Below, piece by piece: positions 56,601-64,000 of a stretch of 64,000 nucleotides of DNA. A program made the position numbers and the translations under genes. Each line of letters begins with the position of its first letter. Positions within the stretch are counted from its first letter, which is position 1. The notes beneath the pieces were generated by a model, which worked only from the letters and a program-made list of their open reading frames with translations, was not told the origin of the DNA and did not search any database. The DNA is from Hemerocallis citrina (Eukaryota; Streptophyta; Magnoliopsida; Asparagales; Asphodelaceae): contig CM030358.1 in the NCBI GenBank assembly GCA_017893485.1, positions 255,153,386 to 255,217,385 of the forward strand. The letters are read 5' to 3'.

Positions 56601-56765
56601 CAAAGCGGTGTAGCGGTGTCTTCAAGCGGTGCTTCGGTTGGAGCAACTGTCAAGGTTAGCGGCGAGGAGGCGTCTCGGTTCGTTGGACTGGAGACGAGCT
56701 CGGGGGTCAAGAAGCGCCGACCCAAAGTGTCACTGAACCGGAGCATACCCCTTCCTCGGAGGTAG
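53686..56765 (+). CDS. Antisense ORF of element D: spliced Transposase_28-like coiled-coil protein
   Basis: It runs opposite to gag-pol. Proposed exons are 53686-54661, 54758-55224, 55302-55867 and 56052-56765. Introns start GTATGC, GTAAGT and GTGGAC and end AG, and all three junctions keep the reading phase. Exon 1 has a basic, Ser-rich start and a globular domain with HPFILQILGWFCLALIQFMP, TWRHVNAFLLQC, RQHKTEYRYYLGPRKG and KYFIIRGEAI, resembling the plant Transposase_28 family. Exon 2 has LTEQHKQLFVPNW and LRAGTVGDDTYEVARSLVS. Exons 3 and 4 are long Glu/Lys/Ala-rich coiled coils (LAEEKAEKEALATK, AELSAKEEELARVSAERD), with an acidic link and a basic Ser-rich tail (KKRRPKVSLNRS). A one-base shift near 55690 breaks exon 3. 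The third donor is weak, and an AATGAA-rich stretch near 55966 could instead end transcription there. Function is unknown; a structural or regulatory role is possible. Confidence 0.7.
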
Positions 56766-56768
56766 TAA

Positions 56769-57431
56769 ACGGGTCGTGTCTAGTTGTTGTAACCCATTTG
56801 CAAGTTTTAGTTGTCGTAATCCATTTTGTAATTTTGTCCAAGTTATTAATGGAATTGGAGTTGTTTTATCTGAACTGTTCTCTGCTGTCTTCTTATTTGT
56901 GCTCTAAGCGCGCTAACTAGGGTAGGCTCGAAACGAGCCGCGAGGCAGGTGTTCGCATCGCCGAGCACCTTGGCCTCGAAACTCTCTCTTTTGCTGCGCT
57001 TCTGAACCTTGCCCGGTCCCTTCAGGTGCGGCTCGGTTCGGCTGCTAAGGCGCAGTTGTTTCTTAACTGTGCCCACGTGGCCTGATCGTAGCTTGAAGAC
57101 CGGGGTGACTTCTGCCGAGCGAAGTGAAGCGATCAGAGCCGTCTGATGTTTGCACGAATCTTGAGACGGGTCCAGTTTCCAAGAAAACACTATCTTGTCG
57201 TTTTGTGGACACGTGGCTGAATGAGATCCGCTCATCACGCCCTAGCACACTTTCTGAGATGATCTGACGGTGGTTTCATGTCGGGAGGTTTTTTCGCCAT
57301 ATACGAGGGTCGGTACCTCGTCCGCTCGGCTCGACCGTCGCGGGGCAGGTTGGGATGGGCATCCAACTCCGGCCCGTTTGAGGACGAGCCGGTGAGATAA
57401 AGTCGAGCCATAGGAGAGATCCGATCGTTAG
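56769..57431. other. Spacer with one copy of the upstream repeat block
   Basis: The first 120 bases look like a plant 3' end (TTAATGGAATTGGAG). 57190-57330 repeats the TTTTGTGGACACGTGGCTG and CGAGGGTCGGTACCTCG block of the array at 51583-53370. No gene is seen. Confidence 0.6.
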
Positions 57432-58505
57432 ATTAGTTTAAGGGTTGTATGAGCAGTTCCGAATGGCGAGCTACTTCTAGTCCGCTTAGGAGCGAACTTG
57501 CGAAGTAGAATCGAGCCATGTGTTGGACTCCGAACTATTCAACGGCTGCAGGAGCAATTTCGAACGGCGATCTACTTCTGGCTCGTCTATGGGCGAGTCG
57601 AGGAAGAAGTGTCGAGCCGAGTGCTGGACTCCGAACCATCGTGAGATCAGTTTAAGGGATGTGGGAGCAGTTCCAAATGGCGAGCTACTTCTAGTCCGCT
57701 TAGGAGCGAACTTGCGAAGTAGAATCGAGCCAAGTGTTGGACTCCGAACCATTCAACGGCTGCAGGAGCAATTTCGAACGGCGATCTACTTCTGGCTCGT
57801 CTATGGACGAGCCGAGGAAGAAGAGTCGAGCCGAGTGCTGGACTCCGAACCATTGTGAGATTAGTTTAAGGGATGTGGGAGCAGTTCCGAATGGCAAGCT
57901 ACTTCTAGTCCGCTTAGGAGCGAACTTGCGAAGTAGAATCGAGCCAAGTGTTGGACTCCGAACCATTCAACGGCTGCGGGAGCAATTTCGAACGGCGATC
58001 CACTTCTGGCTCGCCTACGGGCGAGCCGAGGAAGTAAAGTCGAGCCGAGTGCTAGACTCCGAACCATCGTGAGATTAGTTTAAGGGTTGTGGGAGCAGTT
58101 CCGAATGGCGAGCTACTTCTAGATCGCTTAGGAGCGAACTTGCGAAGTAGAATCGAGCCAAGTGTTGGACTCCGAACCATTCAAAGGCTGCAGGAGCAAT
58201 TTCGAACGGCGATCTACTTCTGGCTCGTCTATGGACGAGCCGAGGAAGAAGAGTCGAGCCGAGTGCTGGACTCCGAACCATCGTGAGATTAGTTTAAGGG
58301 ATGTGGGAGCAGTTCCGAATGGCGAGCTACTTCTAGTCCGCTTAGGAGCGAACTTGCGAAGTAGAATCGAGCCAAGTGTTGGACTCCGATCCATTCAACG
58401 GCTGCAGGAGCAATTTCGAACGGCGATCTACTTCTGGCTCATCTATGGACGAGCCGAGGAAGAAGAGTCGAGCCGAGTGCTGGACTCCGAACCATCGTGA
58501 GATTA
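57432..58505. repeat. 214-bp tandem array of element D, five units
   Basis: Units (GGGAGCAGTTCCGAATGGCG) recur at about 57446, 57660, 57874, 58088 and 58302, exactly 214 bases apart. Each unit contains two related halves of about 107 bases, the second beginning GGAGCAATTTCGAACGGCG; both end in GTGxTGGACTCCGAACCAT. Overlapping ORFs with near-identical protein on both strands are by-products. The array lies just downstream of pol. Confidence 0.9.
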
Positions 58506-58673
58506 AAGAATTAAAGGCAGAGAGATGCGACAGTATCAAAAATATGAAAAACTTTATTTATTAATATCCAATGATCGGCTGCTTCTAAAGTTGCTAGCCA
58601 TTATTACAATGAAAAAATAAAGGAAAAATCACTACTAGTAACAGGAAGGGAATGGTTCGACATCTCGAGTTAC

Positions 58674-61600
58674 TTAGAGAGGCGTAGTTGCTTTCTCTTG
58701 GTATTTCTAAAGATGGTCGGCATTCCAAGTCCTGGGAATTTCTCTGCCTTCGAGATCTTCTAGCTTGTACGCACCGGGGCGGATCACTTTTGAGATCTTG
58801 TATGGTCCCTCCCAATTCGGGGCCAGTTTGCTTTTCTGTCCGGGGAACGAGATGGCCAATTTTCGGAGGACTAGGTCCCCTTCTTTGAGGTCCGTTGGGC
58901 GGACTCTTTTGTTGTATGCTAGCTCAATCCTTCTTCGGTAGCTCTGTTGCCGTATAGCAGCTCTTTCTCGGATTTCGTCTATCAAGTCTAGGCTTGCTCT
59001 GAGCTCTCTGGCATTCTGCCCTTCTTCAAAAGCTATCAAACGAGGAGAGGGTATCCCAACTTCTAGGGGAATGAGGGCCTCGGACCCATAGGTGAGATTA
59101 AACGGGCTCTCGCCTGTTGGGGTCCGCTTCGTGGTGCGGTAGTTCCATAGCACGTTGGGCAGCTGATCGACCCACAAGCCCTTGGAGCACTTGTCTAGTC
59201 TTTTCTTGATGCCTGGGAGGATCTGTCGGTTGGCATTTTCGGCCTGGCCATTTGATTGGGGATGTGAAACGGAGGAGAAGCGGTGTTGTATGGCGAGGTC
59301 CTCACATAAGGCTCGGAAGGCCGCCCCAGTGAACTGCGTTCCGTTATCTGTAACTATGACCCGGGGAACGCCGAATCGACAGATCACATTTTTCCAGAAG
59401 AATTGAATGACCCTATGCTCGGTGATTGTAGCCAGGGGCTCGGCCTCTATCCATTTCGAGAAATAGTCGACTGCCACGACTAGGAACTTTAGCTGTCCGG
59501 GAGCTGGCAGAAACGGTCCTAGTAAATCCATCCCCCACATTGCGAAGGGGATCGGACTTGATAGGGAGGTGAGTGGTGCTTGTGGAAGGCATCGGGTGTC
59601 GGAGTACTTCTGACAGGAGCTGCATTGCCGAACGTGTCGTTCGGCGTCCCGTAGGAAAGTGGGCCAGTAATACCCGTAGTTCAACACTTTGCGCGCTAGG
59701 GCTCTAGAGCCGGAATGGGCTCCGCCGATGCCCTCATGAAGTTCTTACAGGGCGTAGTCGGCTTGCCCGGGGGAGAGGCACCTTAGGTAGGGCCGACCGT
59801 CTACCTGGGTGAAGGAGCGTTTATATAGAATGCCTTCGATTAGTATATAACGCTCGGCTCGGGTTCTTATCCTTCGTGCTTCCTTCGGATCCTGGGGGAG
59901 GAGTCCGTCTTTTAGAAATTCGACGAGGGGTTTCATCCAATTGTCTTCGAGGAGGACAGGCAGTGTTTCAACGGAGTCGAGTGCATCGTCCTCTATGCTC
60001 GGCTTCAGGAGGACTTCTATCAACACAGTCTGTTCGAGGCCTTGAAGGGAAGAGGAGGCTAATTTGGATAGGGCGTCGGCCTGAGCATTTTCCTCTCTGG
60101 GGATTCTATGGATGAGGGCCTCCTCGAACAGTGACATGAGGCTTTTGACTTTAGCCAAGTATTTAACCATCCTGTCATCACGGGCTTCATATTCCCCGAG
60201 GACCTGATTGACGACCAACTGAGAGTTGCTGAAGATCCGCAGGCATTGTGCCCCTGCATTTCGGGCCATTCCAAGGCCGGCTATGAGCGCCTCGTATTCG
60301 GTTTCGTTGTTCGAGGCTTTGAAGTTTATACGGAGGAAGTATTGGAGGATAAAGTCATCTGGGCCTGCCAGGATGACCCCTGCCCCGCTTCCCTCGTTAC
60401 AAGAGGACCCGTCCACATAGACCGACCAGACGGGTGGTCCCTTCATTGTTTGGCTGGAGTCGGGGATAGTAGTTTCAACTATGAATTCGGCCAGTGCCTG
60501 AGCCTTGATCGCGGTCCGAGGCTGATAAGTTATATCATGTTGGCTCAGCTCGATCGACCACTTCATGAGGCGACCGGAAGTCTCTGGCTTGTGAAGAACC
60601 TGTTTCAGCGGCTGGTCGGTAAGAACGACCACCGAATGGGACTGAAAGTAGGGCCGAAGTTTTCTCGCGGCCATTACCAGGGCATAGGCTATTTTCTCAA
60701 TCTTCGGGTACCGGAGCTCGGCGTCCCGAAGCACCTTGCTGACGTAGTAAATGGGCTTCTGAGCCCTTTCTTCTTCTCTGACTAAGACCGCACTAAGCGT
60801 CTGTTCAGAAGCTGCCAGGTAGAGGTAGAGTGGTTCGCCAGGTATTGGTTTGCTGAGAAGAGGTGGGTTGACGAGGTAAGCTTTAAGCTGGTCGAAGGAG
60901 TCTTGTTGCTGCTGCCCCCACTCAAATCCTTTAGCCCCCCTGAGGGCTTTGAAGAACGAGAGGCACTTCTCCCCGGACTTCGACAGAAAGCGCCCTATGG
61001 CGGCTAGGCGACCAGTCAACCTCTGAACTTCCTTGACATTTCTAGGAGGGGCCATGTCCAATATGGCCTTGATCTTTTCCGGATTGGCTTCAATTCCTCG
61101 TTGGCTAACCATGAAGCCGAGAAACTTCCCTGATGAGACGCCGAATGCACACTTGTTCGGGTTGAGTCTCATATTGTGCTTCAGAACATCAAAAGCTTCT
61201 TGGAGGTCAGCCACATGATCAACACCTTGGATGCTTTTCACCAGCATGTCATCGACGTACACTTCCATGTTCCGGCTGATCTGGGCCTGGAAAACCTTGT
61301 TGACGAGGCGTTGGTATGTCGCCCCTGCATTCTTTAGGCCGAATGGCATGACCCTGTAGCAATAAAGGCCTTGGTCGGTCACAAAAGATGTCTTCGGGAT
61401 ATCCGGGGGGAACATTCTTATCTGATTGTAACCCGAGAAAGCGTCCATGAAGCTGAGGAGCTCATGTCCCGAGGTTGCGTCAATCAGAGTGTCGATGCTC
61501 GGCAGAGGGAAGGGATCTTTGGGGCAGGCCTTGTTGAGGTCGGTGAAATCAATACAAATTCTCCATATCCCATTGGACTTCTTCACCATTACTACGTTTG

Positions 61601-62915
61601 ACAACCACTCAGGGTAGTTTACCTCCTGTATGAATCGGGCCTTCAATAGCTTGTCTACCTCCTCTTTTATAGCGAGCTGACGCTCGGGGGCGAACTTGCG
61701 CCTCTTCTGCTGAACCGGTTTGGACCCCGGATCAACGCTCAGGCGGTGGACCAAGAGTTCTTCGGAGATACCGGGCATGTCTGCAGCTGACCATGCGAAG
61801 AGGTCTTGATTGCTTCGGATGCATTTTACGATATCTGAGTGTAGGGCGGACGGCAGGGTCTTACTAACAAAGAATTTGTGGGTCGGCTCTTGCTCAGAGA
61901 AGAGCACCTCCTCCAATTCGTCCACCGGCTCGGAAGTCGGCCGAGCGGCATCTTGGGGGATTTCCAGTGTTTCCAAGGAGAGGACGGGTCCGAGGGTAGA
62001 GGTCATATAACACTTGCGGGCCTGCTCCTGATTGCCCCTTACTTCTCCTACTCTGGCCCGAGTGGGGAATTTCATTTTGAGATGATAGGCAGAGGGGACC
62101 GCTTCAAGAGCGGCCAGTCCGGGCCGACCCAAAATGACATTGTAGGCTGCTGGGACATCTTCGACCATGAAGTCCATCGACTCCGTTCGCGTAGTAGGAG
62201 TTTTGCCAGCGGTTACGTCGAGGGTAATCACCCCTTCAATAGTCACTGGCACTCCCGTGAACCCGTGGAGCGTGTAACCGGCGGGCTTGAGTCTGTCCCG
62301 CGAGAGCTTTAGGCCTTTAAAAGCGTCGAGGAAGAGGATGTTGACGGAGCTGCCGTTGTCTACTAAGATCCTCTCCACTTTGAAGTTGGCCATGTGAAGA
62401 CTGATGACGAGTGCGTCACAATAAGGGGTGCAGACACCCTCGAGATCTTCGTCAGAGAAGGTGACGGGCACTCCGAGGCCTTTGGGAGGAGGGGTGGTTC
62501 GGACTGAGTTGACTTCTCTGATAAATGCTTTCCGAGAGGAGTTCGAGGAGCCCCCCATTGGACCCCCATGGATGAGGTGGAGGACTCGCTCTTCCTCAAA
62601 GTCTGGCGTCTCTTCTCGTTCCGGACGCTTGTTAGCCCCCCGAGACTGGGGAGGAAGTTCGGCTCGGTCCTTTCTTACAAACTTCGTCAGCTGCCCCCTC
62701 TGGATGAGGGCTTCGATCTCGTTTCTCAGAGCACGGCAATCGTTGGTATCATGCCCATGGTCCCGGTGATAGCGGCACCATTTCTCTCTATCTCTTCTCT
62801 TGGCGGCGGTGTTCATCCTCGGAGCAGGAGGCAAGACCCCTTCTTTTTCGACTTCCATGAAAATGGCGGAGATGTTAGTGGTGAGGGGAGTGAACTTCTC
62901 AAATCTAGGGGAGGT
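58674..62915 (-). pseudogene. pol of element D: protease, RT, dual RNase H, integrase (nearly open)
   Basis: The main frame 62858-59745 encodes 1037 residues. Order is zinc-knuckle-like KWCRYHRDHGHDTNDC, then protease with ILVDNGSSVNILF. RT follows with MVKKSNGIWRICIDFTDLN and catalytic YVDD at 61259-61248, then a gypsy RNase H. A second RNase H of the archaeal-like type has VYVDGSSCNEGSGAG and NNETEYEAL, near 60421-60000. One TAA at 59747-59745 separates it from the integrase frame (59687-58707). Integrase has the CSSCQ finger, GMDLLGPF, VTDNGTQF and HPQSNGQAENANR catalytic region, and a GPYKISKVI C-terminus. A second stop at 58709-58707 lies near the natural end. Few lesions over 4.2 kb indicate a young element. 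Confidence 0.9.
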
Positions 62916-62920
62916 CGGCG

Positions 62921-64000
62921 CTAGCCGGCATTGTCCTTCTGGAGCTTCTTGGCTCCTTCTTCTTCTTCCGTTCCCTTCCTCTTAAACCCGGAGGTAGACC
63001 CCTCCCAGTTGGGTTGTTGCTCGGCCTCTTCGGCCCGGATGTACTTTTCACTGCGAATGAGGAGGTCGAAAAAGTTCTGCGGTGGCTTCTTGGCGAGGGA
63101 GGAGCGGAGGTTGGAATTGAGGACATTGGATTGAAATGCTGCCGTAGCGACCGACTGGTCGAGGGATGCTATGGACCTGGCTTCAGCTGTGAACCTCTTC
63201 ACATAATCTCTCAGTTTTTCCCCCTTCTTCTGGTGGAGGTGCAATAAGGAGATGCTGGTCTTCTCAGCCCTTCGGCTGCTTACAAAATGGGTGACGAAAT
63301 GGGTTTCGAACTGCTCGAAGGAGAATATTGAGGCAGGGGCAAGGCGTGAGTACCATTCTCGAGCTGGACCCTTAAGAGTTGCGGGAAAGGTCTTGCAGAG
63401 GAGAGCATCGAAAGCATGATCGAGGAGCATCAGGGTCTTAAAGCTTTCGACGTGATCGACTGGGTCGGTCTCCCCGGTATAGGTCTCAAATTGGGGAGGC
63501 TTGAAGCCGAACGGCACTGGTGCATCCACAATGGTTCGGGAGAACGGGGGTCGGCTAGGACGTAGGGTCCTCCCCCTAAGCTCCTCTTCTCGGTTTATCT
63601 GACCCAGGCGCCTTTCTACTTCGTGAAGACGGCGGTTCATGGTGTCATCTCTCCGATGGTAATCTGCCGAGCCTCGAGACTCGTCTTCATATGAGGGAGA
63701 ACGAGGGCTGCGGCGATGGTAACTTCGGGAGCGACGAGGACTTGGGGTACGCCGGGAGTTGGTAGAAGCAGGACGAGGAGATGGGGACCGTCGGCGAGGG
63801 CTTCGGACTGGAGGAGGGGACGGGACCTTCGGCTCATTAGGGTTTTGACGAAGGTTGAGAGCCTGCAGGACGGTCGCTTGGAACTGCTGGAACTCGGCAC
63901 GGGTGATTGGTGCCTCATTGTTCCTGGGCTGTTGCCGACCTGCGGGAGAGTGCCTTCTTCGGTAGTGATCGGGGGACTCTTTCCTCCCTCTGCGGACGGG
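62921..64000 (-). pseudogene. gag of element D (runs off the window)
   Basis: The open frame runs from the window end to 62921. Its first part is Arg/Ser/Pro-rich (RRSRSYHRRSPRSPSYEDES), then comes a coiled-coil stretch (NRRLHEVERRLGQI), and then the Gag core with FKPPQFETYTGETDPVDHV, AREWYSRLAPASI and LRDYVKRFTAEARSI, and SLAKKPPQNFF. The frame ends at 62921-62923, and homology continues toward pol one base out of phase, so a frameshift lies at about 62925-62960. Gag would coat the RNA; the RS-rich leader is unusual. The true start codon is not in the window. Confidence 0.8.

Larger units (their letters stand above)
50576..64000 (-). mobile_element. Element D: large Tat/Retand-like Ty3/gypsy element (5' end outside window)
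   Basis: On the minus strand it has gag (from beyond 64000 to 62921), pol (to 58674), a 214-bp tandem array (58505-57432), a region with an antisense ORF on the plus strand (53686-56765), a second tandem array (53370-51583), an AT-rich block, a polypurine tract and the 3' LTR (51170-50576). Dual RNase H and the antisense ORF between pol and LTR place it in the Tat lineage. Reading frames are far less damaged than in A or F. The LTR flank ATAAT at 50571-50575 is the expected TSD; the other copy lies beyond the window. Confidence 0.9.

Noticed and set aside
57486..58564. Family of repeated ORFs of 65-112 residues on both strands
   Set aside because: These come from the 214-bp array, since a length of 214 is not a multiple of three and each unit reopens the same frames. 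No coding signal beyond the repeat is visible.

Overview
This window is plant nuclear DNA, almost certainly from a eudicot or other angiosperm with a large, repeat-rich genome. Nearly every base belongs to transposable elements nested inside one another. The supporting evidence is Ty3/gypsy polyproteins, plant initiator-Met and Tat-type primer-binding sites, plant-style 5' UTRs and introns, and hAT and PIF/Harbinger remnants. I found no intact host gene, no rRNA or tRNA gene and no bacterial feature. The species cannot be named from the sequence.

Layout, left to right. (1) 1-117 is the end of a minus-strand Tekay-like LTR (X) inserted in the 5' LTR of element A. (2) Element A (118-24936, plus strand) is a decayed Tekay/Del-type chromovirus. 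Its 3' LTR is split by two later insertions: B, a complete 11.5-kb minus-strand element (6974-18487, TSD GTTTA), and C, a 4.37-kb solo LTR (19440-23812, TSD TAATG). (3) A sits in exon 3 of the antisense ORF of element E, a plus-strand Tat-lineage element whose right part is 24937-28684. E sits in an LTR fragment J (28685-28953), which sits in the gag of a minus-strand gypsy element K (28954-30825). This gives five levels of insertion. (4) 30826-35275 holds unassigned flank, a PIF/Harbinger relic (31726-35080) and, inside its terminal inverted repeat, a 2.3-kb hAT-like element (31736-34041). The hAT carries the 5' UTR, first intron and first coding exon of a RING/TRAF-type zinc-finger gene (a Pack-type capture). 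(5) Element F (35276-49422, minus strand) is a Tat element with no RT, RNase H or integrase core; solo LTR G interrupts its 3' LTR and solo LTR H interrupts its gag. (6) 49423-49805 is flank with one possible exon. Element I (49806-50575, plus strand) is a small Reina-like gypsy 5' end cut in its gag by element D. (7) Element D (50576 to beyond 64000, minus strand) is a large Tat/Retand-like element with a nearly open gag-pol, a dual RNase H, tandem arrays and a spliced antisense ORF.

How the parts work together. A and B encode Gag, protease, RT, RNase H and integrase for copy-and-paste movement, but both are broken. Both carry a GT...AG intron-like segment exactly between gag and protease. 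D and E share a second gene programme: an antisense multi-exon ORF (Transposase_28-like domain plus coiled coils). Each has a TATA-like box, and a GC-rich tandem array lies upstream of it; in E the array is a dense cluster of W-box cores. The strongest candidates for undescribed biology are this antisense ORF with its array, the gag/protease intron-like segment, the extra coiled-coil ORF upstream of gag in B, and the gene-capturing hAT element.
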